NCBI GenBank assembly: GCA_902791985.1
Contig: CADAYD010000019.1
Location: 1 to 35,765, forward strand
Direction: 5' to 3'
DNA: 35,765 nucleotides
Source: an uncultured bacterium
GTDB lineage: Bacteria; Cyanobacteriota; Vampirovibrionia; Gastranaerophilales; Gastranaerophilaceae
Positions 14,510 through 24,039 of the stretch are shown piece by piece. A program made the position numbers and the translations under genes. The notes below the pieces were generated by a model. That model was not told the DNA's origin and did not search any database. It worked only from the letters and a program-made list of their open reading frames with translations. Within the stretch, counting starts at the first letter, position 1. Every line of letters starts with the position of its first letter.

Positions 14510-15682
14510 ATGAAATTCAATATAAAAATGACAAGAAAAAGACTTGTGCTGATTATTTTGGCTGTCATTATTATCCCGATTGTATATAATAAAGCATCAG
14601 GTCTTATTGCAGGTTTTATTATGCAGCAGATGATGAAAATGCCTAAAGAAGTTGTAGTAGATTATCCTATGAATGCTGATTCATATATTGAGGCCGAATC
14701 TACCGGGCGAGTCGAAGCTAAATACTCTATTGATGTTATGGCGCGTGTTGCAGGTTTTTTGCAAAAAAAATATTTTAATGAAGGTGATTTCGTTAAAAAA
14801 GATCAAGTGCTGTTTCAGATAGATCCGCAAGAATTTCAATTGGAAGTTAAAAACTCTCAGGCTAATGTAAATCAATACAATGCTTTGTTATTAAATTCTC
14901 AAAAAGAACTTGACCGTGCAAATGCGCTTATAAAAGAGGATTTAGTCAGCCATTCCTATGTTGACCAATCATTAGCCGCTCGTAACCAGAATCAAGCGCT
15001 TTTAGATGCTGCAAGGCAGAAATTGCAGCTAGCCAAAGTTAATTTGGGTTATACAACGATAAAATCCCCTATAGACGGGAGAATCGGAAAAATAAAAATT
15101 ACTGAAGGAAACTATGTATCTTTGACTTCAGGACCTTTGGTTAATGTTTCGAGTATTGACCCTGTTTATGTTACGTTCAGCTTGCGTTCTTCTGATTTTG
15201 TAAAACTCCTTAAAGCCAGTGATAAGTTTAAAGATGTTCTGGTTAAAGTTCAATTTGATGGAGGAAAATGGTACGACAAAATAGGAGTTATTGATTTTGT
15301 AGATAATCAAATTGACAAAAATTCCGGTTCAATTCAAATGAGAGCAACATTTGAGAATGAAAAAGGATGGCTTGTTCCTGGGGATTATGTCAAGGTTCTT
15401 TTAATTTCTCCTCAAAAATTCAATTATATGACCGTCCCTCAGGCATGTACTAAGGGAGATGCAATGAGCGGTTATTATGTATGGGTTGTAGATAAAGACA
15501 ACAAGGTAATAAGGAAGGATATTAAAGTTTCTGATGAAATCGACAATCATTGGATTGTGGAGTCAGGGCTCGATAAAAATGACAAAGTTGTTGTCGCAGG
15601 AGTCCAAAATATCAATGTTGAAGGACAAAAGGTTAAAATTTTGCTAAAAGAAGAATACGATAAAAAACAAAAAGAAGAATAA
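14510..15682 (+). CDS. RND efflux periplasmic adaptor (membrane fusion protein)
   Basis: The adaptor links the inner-membrane pump to the TolC channel. One N-terminal membrane segment (about residues 9-27) anchors it; there is no lipobox. A first lipoyl half-motif (VMARVAGFLQKKYFNEGDFVKK) is followed by a helical hairpin (about 90-165), the second lipoyl half (YTTIKSPIDGRIGKIKITEG), a beta-barrel domain and the membrane-proximal domain. I start at the Met at 14510 (390 residues) because GGAGAGGG (14499-14506) precedes it; the longer frame from 14471 would start over the -10 box. It is first in a three-gene operon, with only 6 nt to the pump gene. Confidence 0.9.
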   Translation: MKFNIKMTRKRLVLIILAVIIIPIVYNKASGLIAGFIMQQMMKMPKEVVVDYPMNADSYIEAESTGRVEAKYSIDVMARVAGFLQKKYFNEGDFVKKDQVLFQIDPQEFQLEVKNSQANVNQYNALLLNSQKELDRANALIKEDLVSHSYVDQSLAARNQNQALLDAARQKLQLAKVNLGYTTIKSPIDGRIGKIKITEGNYVSLTSGPLVNVSSIDPVYVTFSLRSSDFVKLLKASDKFKDVLVKVQFDGGKWYDKIGVIDFVDNQIDKNSGSIQMRATFENEKGWLVPGDYVKVLLISPQKFNYMTVPQACTKGDAMSGYYVWVVDKDNKVIRKDIKVSDEIDNHWIVESGLDKNDKVVVAGVQNINVEGQKVKILLKEEYDKKQKEE

Positions 15683-15688
15683 CATAAT

Positions 15689-18600
15689 ATGAAAAAAATA
15701 TTTGATAAAAATAGATTATATTTCTTTATAAGAAAGCCGAGATTTGCGCTAGTAATATCAATCTGTATAGTTTTAATGGGTCTGATTTCGCTTGTCGGGT
15801 TAAAACAGGAAAGCTATCCGGATGTTACACCTCCACAAATACAAGTTAGTGCAAATTATATGGGCGCAAGTGCTGAGGTTATAGAATCTTCTGTGGCAAC
15901 AGTGCTTGAACAAAAATTGAACGGAGTTGAAAATCTTACATATATGACTTCATCTTGTTATGACGGGATGTATCAGTTAAAAATGTATTTTAAGGTTGGA
16001 ACTGATAAAAACGTCAACCTTATGAATGTTCAAAACAGAATTCAACAGGTACAATCACAATTGCCTGAAGATGTCCAAAGAACAGGGATTACGGCGATAA
16101 CCAGAACCGCAGGCTCCGGCGCTTTAATATTCACCCTATTACCGGAGAGGGGAAATTGGTCGCAATTAGATTTAACTAACTATGGTTCAATTTATGTTAA
16201 AGATGAATTAAAACGTGTTGCCGGAGTTGCTGATGTTGATGTGTTTGGTGCCGGTGATTATTCAATGCGTATTTGGCTTGATCCGCAAAAAATGGCGGGG
16301 TTAAATATATCAACAAGTGAAGTTCGCGAGGCTATCAGGGCTCAAAATACTCAAGTTACGGCGGGTGCGCTCGGACAACGTCCAACTGATGATGAACAGG
16401 CTTTGCAAATTACACTTAAAACAAAAGGAAGATTGCAAGATGTTAAAGAATTTGAAAACGTTATTATTCGTTCAAATATTGACGGTTCAAATGTTAAAAT
16501 CAAGGATATCGCAAAAGTAGAACTTGGTGCACAAACATATCAAAATTTAGGTCTTGTAGATGGAAAACCATCTGCGGTTATTGTTATTTCTCAATTGCCG
16601 GACGCAAATATTATAAATTTGTCCAAAGCTGTTCACAAAAAAGTCGATGAACTTAATTCAAGGCTGAATAATGGTCTGAAAATTGTTACTGTTAAAGATG
16701 ATGCGGATTATATTGAAGAATCAATGTCAGAAGTTGAATTCACTATTCTTTTGACAGGTTTAATCGTAGTGCTTATTATATATCTGTTTTTGGGTGACGG
16801 AATGGCAACACTTGTGCCTTGTGCCACGATTCCTGTTTCTCTGATAGGAACATTTTTCGCTCTCAAAATAATGAACATGTCTATAAATTTGCTTTCGTTA
16901 TTTGCACTTGTGCTGGCAGTCGGGGTTGTTGTTGATGATGCAATTGTCGTAATTGAAAATGTAAAACGGCATATTGATGAAGGTAAATCTGCAATTGTTT
17001 CAACTCAGTTAACTATGGAAGAAGTCGGTTCGTCACTCGTGGCAATGGCGATGGTCTTGATGGCAGTATTTGTTCCGATTATATTTATGGGCGGAATGAC
17101 AGGGGTTATGTACAAACAATTTGCGGTATGTATTGCAGTTTCTATTGCAATTTCGGCTATTTGTGCGTTGTCGCTTTCACCTGCTATGTGTTCTCATTTT
17201 TTGGGCAGAAAAAATCCAGATGTTGACATTAACCTACACGATAAATCAATTAGGGTAAGATTTAAACGTATATTAAGTCGTATGAATCGAAGGACTCTAC
17301 GTTACGTTTCAAAATTTAACGAAATGTTTGACAGGTTAGAAAAATTTTATATGGAATTTGTCGAAAAATTTGTTTATGATAAGAAACTGACGATTGTATT
17401 CTATATAGTGATACTTATTTTGACTGCTGGGGCATTTAAAATAAGCTCCACAGGGTTTATTCCTGATGAAGATCAAAAAGTTTTGGTTGCTGCTATAACG
17501 TTGCCTGACGGTGCATCTTTACCTCGAACAGAAGAAGTTGCAAGGCGATTTGTAGCTCAGGTGCAAGAAATTGATGGTGTAGATAAAGAAAAAATAACAA
17601 TATTTGGCGGTAACGGGGCATCCAATTCCGCAACGGCAATCATTCTTCTAAAAGGTTATGATTATCGTAAATTTGGGCCTTTAAAGTGGATTAAGCGCAA
17701 AATTCAAGGTAAAGATACAAATTTATCACACACTGCTATTTTGAGTAAAATAAGAAAAATTGCCGCTAATACAAAAGAGGCTTCTATTATGTCTTTTTCT
17801 CCTCCCGCAATTAGCGGAATGAGTATGATGGGCGGATTTGAATTCCAGATGCTTTCGCAGGGAGATTACTCTCCGCAGCAAATGGAACAATGGGCTAATA
17901 AACTTATTATGGAGGCTAATCAGGATAAAACGCTTTCTAATGTAAACACTTCTTTCCAAGCGAATGTGCCGCAGTATATTTTGGATATTGATTATGCAAA
18001 AGCATTGGCTCAAAATGTTGATTTACAGGAGTTGTATGCAACTTTAGCTTCAATGCTCGGAACTTATTACGTAAATGATTTTAATAAATATGGGCGTGTA
18101 TTTAAAGTTGAATTGCAGGCACTTAGTAAATTCAGAGATAAAGCAACAGATTTGGAGGGTATTTATGTTACAAATAGGGCCGGTGTTCAGGTTCCTGTTT
18201 TGTCACTTATAAAATTGAATCAAACTATTGGGACTGCATCAATTACCAGATATAACTTGTATACTTCCGTTCAGATACAAGGGCAGCAATCACCGGGTAA
18301 GAGCTCAGGTGATGCTATGAAAGCGATGGAAGATGTTGCAAAACGCGTTTTACCTTCAGATATGACTTTTGATTGGTCAGGTACATCTGCGCAAGAACGT
18401 GAAGCATCAGGACAAACGATTATGATAGTTAGTTTTGCATTGATATTTGTATATTTGTTCCTTGTTGCTCTTTACGAAAGTTATACAATCCCGTTTGCTG
18501 TACTTTTAATTTCCCCTGTCGCTGCACTTGGAGCGTTGATATTCCAATTGATGATAAATCAGGCGTTCGATATTTATTCTCAAGTTGGTATGATAACGTT

Positions 18601-18952
18601 AATCGGGCTTGCGGCAAAGCAATCCATTTTGATTGTTGAATTTGCAAAAACAGAACACGAAGAAAATGGCTTAACTGTTAAGGACGCAGCCTTAAGAGCC
18701 GCAAAACTAAGATTTAGGGCGATTATGATGACGGAACTTGCGTTTATTATCGGGGTACTCCCGATGATTTTTGCAAGCGGTGCCGGAGCAAATTCAAGAA
18801 TATCAGTCGGGTCAACCGTATTTGGCGGGATGGTTGCAGCGGCTACTTTAGGTGCTGTTTTGACTCCTGCTTTTTATGTAATTGTTCAGGAATTTGTTGA
18901 TCGATTCCCGAAACACTCTATTACACAGGAAGATTTAACTTATGATGAGTAA
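15689..18952 (+). CDS. RND multidrug efflux pump (HAE1/AcrB type)
   Basis: A proton-driven inner-membrane transporter that expels hydrophobic compounds through the tripartite complex. The length of 1087 residues is close to the usual 1030-1050, with extra residues in the central loop after the first membrane bundle. TM1 is at about 15-35, a large porter domain follows, then TM2-TM6 with the proton-relay pair D416-D417 in [15 protein letters not shown], a second porter domain, and the last TM bundle ([19 protein letters not shown] onward). The ATG is 6 nt after the adaptor stop with a weak ribosome site, suggesting coupling. Substrates cannot be predicted. Confidence 0.95.
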   Translation: MKKIFDKNRLYFFIRKPRFALVISICIVLMGLISLVGLKQESYPDVTPPQIQVSANYMGASAEVIESSVATVLEQKLNGVENLTYMTSSCYDGMYQLKMYFKVGTDKNVNLMNVQNRIQQVQSQLPEDVQRTGITAITRTAGSGALIFTLLPERGNWSQLDLTNYGSIYVKDELKRVAGVADVDVFGAGDYSMRIWLDPQKMAGLNISTSEVREAIRAQNTQVTAGALGQRPTDDEQALQITLKTKGRLQDVKEFENVIIRSNIDGSNVKIKDIAKVELGAQTYQNLGLVDGKPSAVIVISQLPDANIINLSKAVHKKVDELNSRLNNGLKIVTVKDDADYIEESMSEVEFTILLTGLIVVLIIYLFLGDGMATLVPCATIPVSLIGTFFALKIMNMSINLLSLFALVLAVGVVVDDAIVVIENVKRHIDEGKSAIVSTQLTMEEVGSSLVAMAMVLMAVFVPIIFMGGMTGVMYKQFAVCIAVSIAISAICALSLSPAMCSHFLGRKNPDVDINLHDKSIRVRFKRILSRMNRRTLRYVSKFNEMFDRLEKFYMEFVEKFVYDKKLTIVFYIVILILTAGAFKISSTGFIPDEDQKVLVAAITLPDGASLPRTEEVARRFVAQVQEIDGVDKEKITIFGGNGASNSATAIILLKGYDYRKFGPLKWIKRKIQGKDTNLSHTAILSKIRKIAANTKEASIMSFSPPAISGMSMMGGFEFQMLSQGDYSPQQMEQWANKLIMEANQDKTLSNVNTSFQANVPQYILDIDYAKALAQNVDLQELYATLASMLGTYYVNDFNKYGRVFKVELQALSKFRDKATDLEGIYVTNRAGVQVPVLSLIKLNQTIGTASITRYNLYTSVQIQGQQSPGKSSGDAMKAMEDVAKRVLPSDMTFDWSGTSAQEREASGQTIMIVSFALIFVYLFLVALYESYTIPFAVLLISPVAALGALIFQLMINQAFDIYSQVGMITLIGLAAKQSILIVEFAKTEHEENGLTVKDAALRAAKLRFRAIMMTELAFIIGVLPMIFASGAGANSRISVGSTVFGGMVAAATLGAVLTPAFYVIVQEFVDRFPKHSITQEDLTYDE

Positions 18953-18995
18953 AATGTTGGTTTCGTAATTCCAAGATATTTAAAAAGGAAGAAAT

Positions 18996-20582
18996 ATGAA
19001 AAAGATATTAAATATAACGTTAATAATTGCGGCGATGGTTATAGGTTCAAATGCATCATTGGCTAAAAAAATCAATATAAATATGGCTGATGAGGAAATT
19101 GTAGAACAAATAAAAGATGACAAGGCGAAAGTTTTGTCTTCTGTTCAAAAGACTTCCGGAGTAGAACCAGTCCAAATTGTTAAACCTGAGAAGAAAAAAA
19201 AGACTAATAAAAAACTTGAAACTAAAAAATTTAAAATAAATGCAAAAACAAAAGAAAAGTCCTCGCAGGAGGCTGAGGGAATGTATGAAACAAAGTTTCC
19301 TGTTATAGACAGTAAAATTAATTTTTATGATACTTCAAATCTTCCGCAGGAAGTCAGTCTCGAAGATTGTATAAAACTTGCTATTACCCATAATCCAATA
19401 ATTATGTCCGCGATAAGTAATGCTGAAATATATAAAACTAAAGTAGGACAGGCTTGGAGTAATTATTTCCCAACATTCTCGGCGGGTGTTAGTTATTCAA
19501 AAAATGATATGTTTATGACTATGGGCGGAAAAATGGCAAGCATGATACCGCAAAAGTACAATATGTTTTATGTTCCTAATATTTCAGCGGATATGCTGCT
19601 GTTTGACTTTGGAAAGACAAAGGCTCAGGCTGATTATGCACAAAAGACATATGAGTCTACTCGTTATGATGCAGAAACAAGCATTGAAAATGTTATTTAT
19701 AATGTCAAAGTCGCATATTATAATATGGTTTTTGCAAAAGTGCAAAAAGAAGTATATGCTGAAACTGTTAAAGATTATGAACTCCAATTAAAACAGGCAA
19801 GAGCGTATTATGAAATAGGTAATAAGCCCAAGATTGATGTGACTTATGCCGAATATAATCTTGGTAAGGCTCAATTGAATGAGATTAAGGCAAAAAATAC
19901 ATTGGAACTTGCCGCAGTAGAACTTGCAAATGCTGTTGGGATTCCTGAACTTGCCGGAGTTGTATTGAAGGATAAATTAAACTCAAAAGAATATCAAGTT
20001 AATTATACTGATTTAATTAAAACTGCACAAGAATCCCGCCCATCACTTTTATCGGCTAAGAAACGAATGGATGCGGCTGAATTGACCGTTCGTGCGGCAA
20101 AAAGGGCATATACTCCCAATTTGAGTGCATTTGGGTCTTATCAATACGGCGGGCGTGAAATAAATAGTGATTATGGTTATCAGTTTGGTGCGCAACTCCA
20201 ATATTCAAGTGTGAATCTTATGAAGCTCAAAAAGCAAGTTGATGAAGCAACTGCTACATATAAAAAAGCCGTAGCAGATTACGAAAAAGAAAATCAGAAT
20301 GTTTATTTAGATGTAAAAAGTGCTTATATAAATTTGATGAACTCTTATGACAGTATAAGAGTTGCAAAATTGGCGCTTCAGCAGGCAAAAGAACAACAAT
20401 ATCAGGCGTTTCGCAGGTATCAGGTCGGCTTGGGTGATGCGATTGAATTTAAAGATTCTGAAAATACATATTTAAATGCACAACTTGATTATTATAATGT
20501 TTTACTCAATTACAACATTAATGCTGCAGAAATAGAACGTGTAATAGGTGCACCTATTGTCGAATCAGATATTGAATTATAA
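18996..20582 (+). CDS. TolC-family outer-membrane efflux channel
   Basis: The outer-membrane part of the tripartite pump. A signal peptide (residues 1-23, SLAKK) is followed by an unusual lysine-rich stretch (about 45-95: EKKKKTNKKLETKKF) and then two OEP repeats starting at LEDCIKLAITHNP (about 123) and at about 330 (DLIKTAQESRPSLLSAKKRM). The helical segment KQARAYYEIGNKPKIDVTYAEYNLGKAQL and its partner QYQAFRRYQVGLGDAIEFKDSE are typical. AAGGAAG precedes the ATG. The gap to the pump gene is 43 nt. The stop region overlaps the converging repeat protein by 6 nt. Confidence 0.92.
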   Translation: MKKILNITLIIAAMVIGSNASLAKKININMADEEIVEQIKDDKAKVLSSVQKTSGVEPVQIVKPEKKKKTNKKLETKKFKINAKTKEKSSQEAEGMYETKFPVIDSKINFYDTSNLPQEVSLEDCIKLAITHNPIIMSAISNAEIYKTKVGQAWSNYFPTFSAGVSYSKNDMFMTMGGKMASMIPQKYNMFYVPNISADMLLFDFGKTKAQADYAQKTYESTRYDAETSIENVIYNVKVAYYNMVFAKVQKEVYAETVKDYELQLKQARAYYEIGNKPKIDVTYAEYNLGKAQLNEIKAKNTLELAAVELANAVGIPELAGVVLKDKLNSKEYQVNYTDLIKTAQESRPSLLSAKKRMDAAELTVRAAKRAYTPNLSAFGSYQYGGREINSDYGYQFGAQLQYSSVNLMKLKKQVDEATATYKKAVADYEKENQNVYLDVKSAYINLMNSYDSIRVAKLALQQAKEQQYQAFRRYQVGLGDAIEFKDSENTYLNAQLDYYNVLLNYNINAAEIERVIGAPIVESDIEL

Positions 20583-21512
20583 TATACATGCCAAAACCAT
20601 CAAAATTAGGGTTCCGATTTGAAAAGCGGTAGCCATGTTGCGGCTCCATTTGTCGCTGTCATATTGCGAAGAAGATTTTTGAGCCTGAATGGCACTTGAT
20701 AGTCGGGCTAGTCTTTCAGAGTCGCTATCGTTAGGGAAACTTGTGCCGAAAACGCTCGTTTCAATTCGGGTTAAGCGGGTAGAAGTCGGTTCATTATCGA
20801 ATTTTTTGTGATAAATATGTTTTTCTATTTTCGACAGGTTCAATGGTTTTGTGTTTTGATAAACTTTGGGTGCACTATAGCTGTTATTTCTACTGTTATA
20901 CGAATCATAATCAAAATTATATGGGTCGTAACTGTCTAAATGATAGTCTTGTGCAAGTTTATCAGGTGTTGATGTATAAAAATCGTTTTCTTGCTGTTGC
21001 ATACCATTTGAAGTAAAACTTTGCGGGCGTAGTTGCGCCTTTAGCCTGTCAACACGAGTAGATAAATCATCTTTATCATAAGTTTTATTAAATGTTTTTT
21101 GTTCCAAATTAGAAAGTCTTGTTTTAATATTTTGTCCTTTAAATTCTTTTTTAAAAACTTGTTTTTCCAGTTCGTTTATTGCAGGATAATCCATTGAGGC
21201 TGCACCGGGCGGCTCTTTTTCGTAAGTGATATAATCATCATCGGTCATAAATGTATCTTCTCTCGGCTCTATTTCTTGCCCCATCTGGTCGGCATTAAGG
21301 TCTTTGGATAATTTTGCTATACGACTGTTTTGGTTTCCGTTTTGGGGCTCTCCGTATACTTTTTTTTCAATTCGCTCCAGTCGCGAAGAGTCAGTTTCAT
21401 TAGAAAAAGTAAAACCGTAGAGCGATTTTTCTATTTTGTCAATTGTTGCATTTGATGCAAATGCACTGTTGCAGACAATAATTAGAGCAATAACAATTAT
21501 AATTTTTTTCAT
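20577..21512 (-). CDS. Exported repeat protein with LEK-x-VFG units
   Basis: Signal peptide at residues 1-19 and a single hydrophobic segment at the very C-terminus (about 294-311). In between, a unit of about 22 residues recurs at least five times: IEKSLYGFTF..SSRLERIEKKVYG, LEKQVFKKEF..KTRLSNLEQKTFN, IEKHIYHKKF..STRLTRIETSVFG, and others. Each has the form [IL]E-x2-[VIL]-[FY]-x3-[FY] then RL-x2-[IL]E. The spacer (residues 165-220) is rich in Tyr, Asp and Ser. Function unknown; a C-terminal anchor suggests a periplasm-facing, membrane-attached protein. AAGGAG stands 8 nt before the ATG. Confidence 0.72.
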   Translation of the reverse strand: MKKIIIVIALIIVCNSAFASNATIDKIEKSLYGFTFSNETDSSRLERIEKKVYGEPQNGNQNSRIAKLSKDLNADQMGQEIEPREDTFMTDDDYITYEKEPPGAASMDYPAINELEKQVFKKEFKGQNIKTRLSNLEQKTFNKTYDKDDLSTRVDRLKAQLRPQSFTSNGMQQQENDFYTSTPDKLAQDYHLDSYDPYNFDYDSYNSRNNSYSAPKVYQNTKPLNLSKIEKHIYHKKFDNEPTSTRLTRIETSVFGTSFPNDSDSERLARLSSAIQAQKSSSQYDSDKWSRNMATAFQIGTLILMVLACIL

Positions 21513-21706
21513 AAGTCTTTCTCCTTGATAGCAGGATAATCAGTTTTATAGGAGAAATATATTCTATTATTCAGCGGTTTTTGTTGCTCTGAAATCAATT
21601 CCTTTGTCATAGGAAAAAAGTTTTATGTTTTTAAAATTCTAATTATTTTGGTTATCTTTAAAGAACTATTTTTTAATACTTATATCTTTTAAATTCGATA
21701 AATTTA

Positions 21707-21715
21707 TGCTACTAT
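21707..21715 (+). promoter_or_regulatory. Extended -10 for the GH57 gene
   Basis: TGCTACTAT gives an extended -10 with TACTAT, overlapping a second possible box, TATATT (21713-21718). The leader is about 20 nt. The divergent gap 21513-21742 is AT-rich with no gene. Confidence 0.4.
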
Positions 21716-21742
21716 ATTAGTTGAAAGAGTGGTCTTGAAGTT

Positions 21743-24007
21743 ATGATGAGTCAAACTAAAAAGTTATCGATTGCTTTTTACTGGCATATGCATCAGCCGG
21801 TGTATCAACTTACACCTAAGGGTGATTATATAATGCCGTGGGTTCGGCTGCATGGTGTTAAAGATTATCTTGATATGATGATATGGGCTCAAAAATTTGA
21901 TAATTTAAAACTCAATTTTAATTATGTTCCGGTACTTTTAGATGCTTTAATTGACTATGGAAATGGTGCTCATGATATTCATTCGAGAATGACAATCACT
22001 CCGGTTGAAGATTTATCAAATGAAGATAAAATATTTATTTTAAATAATTTTTTTGAATCGAATTATCAGACAATGATATTATCAAATGATGAATACCATC
22101 GCTTATATAAAATTGTTCAGGAAAAAGGAACGGAAGATGTAAATATATTTTCTAATCAAGAGTATTCAGATTTGATGGCGCTTTTTAATTTGGCTTGGAT
22201 TGATCCGACTTTTAAAAATAATGATTCAAAATTAAAAAAACTTGTTAAAAAAGGTAAAAATTATACTCTTGAAGATAGGGTTGAAATAATTGAGCTCCAG
22301 AGAAAAATAATCAAAAAAATCATTCCAACTCTAAAAAATCTTATAAAAGAAAATAAAATAGAAGTAACGACAAGTCCTTATTATCATCCGATTTTGCCGA
22401 TTTTGCTCGATTATAAAACGATAAGAAAAGATCATTCAGTTGCTGACGAGTTATCTGAACTGAAAACTGAAGAAGATGCAAAAAATCAGACTTTAATGGC
22501 TTTAGATAGAATAGAAAAACTTCTGGGTAAACGGCCGAAAGGTATTTGGGCATCGGAACAGTGTGTTAGTCCAAAGACATTAGAAATGCTTTCAGATATC
22601 GGGGTTGAATGGTCTATTTCCGATGAAGGAAATCTCGCAAGTTCAATTGATTTTGAATTTGTTCATGATTTTAAAGGTTATCTTGAAGATCCATATCATT
22701 TGTTAAAAACTTATTCTTATAAAACAAAAAAATCTGATATAAAAATGATTTTCAGAGAATCTTCAATATATAATCTTGTAAGTTTTGAGTACGCACATCA
22801 CGACCCTGTTGCGACAGCAAATGATTTATATGACAGAATAAAAATTTTGCAAAGCAAAATCCTGTCATCACCAGATAAAGATCATCTCTTAACTATTGCA
22901 ATGGATGGTGAAAATTGTTGGGAAAATTATATTGATGACGGAAATACTTTTTTGGAAACTTTATATAAATTAATTAGCGAAGATGATTCGCTTGAAACGA
23001 TTTTAATAAGTGATTATATTGAAAAAACAAAAGAACATAAAGTATTGAATAAAATTTCAACAGGTGCAAGTTTTAACAGAGGCTATAAATTATGGTTTGA
23101 TGAACCGGTAAAAGATGTTGCGTGGTTATATTTGAAACGTGCGAGAGAAGATTTTATTGCATTTTCAAAACGCGAACCAAATCATCCGAATCTTGATTTT
23201 GCTCAAAAAGAGCTCTATATATGCGAGGGTAGTGATTGGTTCTGGTGGTATGGGGAACCGAATTATTCCGGAAGAGATAATATTTTTGATTTTATATTCA
23301 GAACTCATTTGAAAAATGTTTATAAAACTTTGGAGCTTGATTATCCGTCATATCTGGATGAACCCCTTATGAGTGTTTCTCCTGCAATGCCTTCTAATTA
23401 TCCTAAAGCATTAATAAGTCCTGAAGTGAACGGTAAAAATATTTTGAACGATGATACATGGCTAAATGCCGGTTGTATTGATATCCCTGATGGCCCTGTT
23501 TTACGGGAATCCAAATTGTTTGATAAAATTTGTTTTGGAAATGATAATGATAATTTTTATCTTAGATTCTATCTCAATAAATATATAAAAGAAAATCAAA
23601 CTCCATTGCAGCGCACTTATCAAATGTATATTTATCTAAGGAAAGCCGGTAGGACACAAGCGCTTTCACCTATAAGACTAATAAATAAATCTGCAAATGT
23701 TCCGCCTATTTCTATGGAAAAATTCCATAACGAAATACAAATATCAATCAGAGATGATGAACTTAGATTTTTACGTCTTGTGAAAGCAATCCCCGGTGAT
23801 ATGTGGGTTTTAGAAAATTATAAATCGATGGATGTTGTCTATGATGAAGTTTTAGATCTAAAAATCCCGTTTGAAGTTTTGGAAATTAATCAAGGTGAAA
23901 AATTAGAATTTTTATTTATAAATGCAAATTATGGAATGACAGATTTTTATATTCCCAATGAAATGGTTTTATCTGTCAGACGTCCTGAAATTACTGTTAA
24001 AAAGTAA
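21743..24007 (+). CDS. GH57 alpha-glucan hydrolase/transferase
   Basis: A glycoside hydrolase family 57 enzyme acting on alpha-glucans such as glycogen. The N-terminal catalytic barrel begins with FYWHMHQPVYQ (motif I). The nucleophile is E272 in GIWASEQCVS, and the acid/base is D388 in AMDGENCWENY. A C-terminal domain (about 560-754) is beta-rich. 754 residues matches the long type found in cyanobacteria, annotated there as amylase or amylopullulanase. Specificity (hydrolysis, debranching or transfer) cannot be decided. No signal peptide is present, so it works on intracellular glycogen. ATG at 21743 or the next ATG may be used; there is no clear ribosome site. Confidence 0.87.
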   Translation: MMSQTKKLSIAFYWHMHQPVYQLTPKGDYIMPWVRLHGVKDYLDMMIWAQKFDNLKLNFNYVPVLLDALIDYGNGAHDIHSRMTITPVEDLSNEDKIFILNNFFESNYQTMILSNDEYHRLYKIVQEKGTEDVNIFSNQEYSDLMALFNLAWIDPTFKNNDSKLKKLVKKGKNYTLEDRVEIIELQRKIIKKIIPTLKNLIKENKIEVTTSPYYHPILPILLDYKTIRKDHSVADELSELKTEEDAKNQTLMALDRIEKLLGKRPKGIWASEQCVSPKTLEMLSDIGVEWSISDEGNLASSIDFEFVHDFKGYLEDPYHLLKTYSYKTKKSDIKMIFRESSIYNLVSFEYAHHDPVATANDLYDRIKILQSKILSSPDKDHLLTIAMDGENCWENYIDDGNTFLETLYKLISEDDSLETILISDYIEKTKEHKVLNKISTGASFNRGYKLWFDEPVKDVAWLYLKRAREDFIAFSKREPNHPNLDFAQKELYICEGSDWFWWYGEPNYSGRDNIFDFIFRTHLKNVYKTLELDYPSYLDEPLMSVSPAMPSNYPKALISPEVNGKNILNDDTWLNAGCIDIPDGPVLRESKLFDKICFGNDNDNFYLRFYLNKYIKENQTPLQRTYQMYIYLRKAGRTQALSPIRLINKSANVPPISMEKFHNEIQISIRDDELRFLRLVKAIPGDMWVLENYKSMDVVYDEVLDLKIPFEVLEINQGEKLEFLFINANYGMTDFYIPNEMVLSVRRPEITVKK

Positions 24008-24024
24008 TGTTATATTAAATTTTA

Positions 24025-24033
24025 TGCTAGAAT
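24025..24033 (+). promoter_or_regulatory. Extended -10 for recG
   Basis: TGCTAGAAT, then 6 nt (TTATTT) and the ATG at 24040. No Shine-Dalgarno site fits. It lies in the 32-nt gap after the GH57 gene. Confidence 0.5.
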
Positions 24034-24039
24034 TTATTT

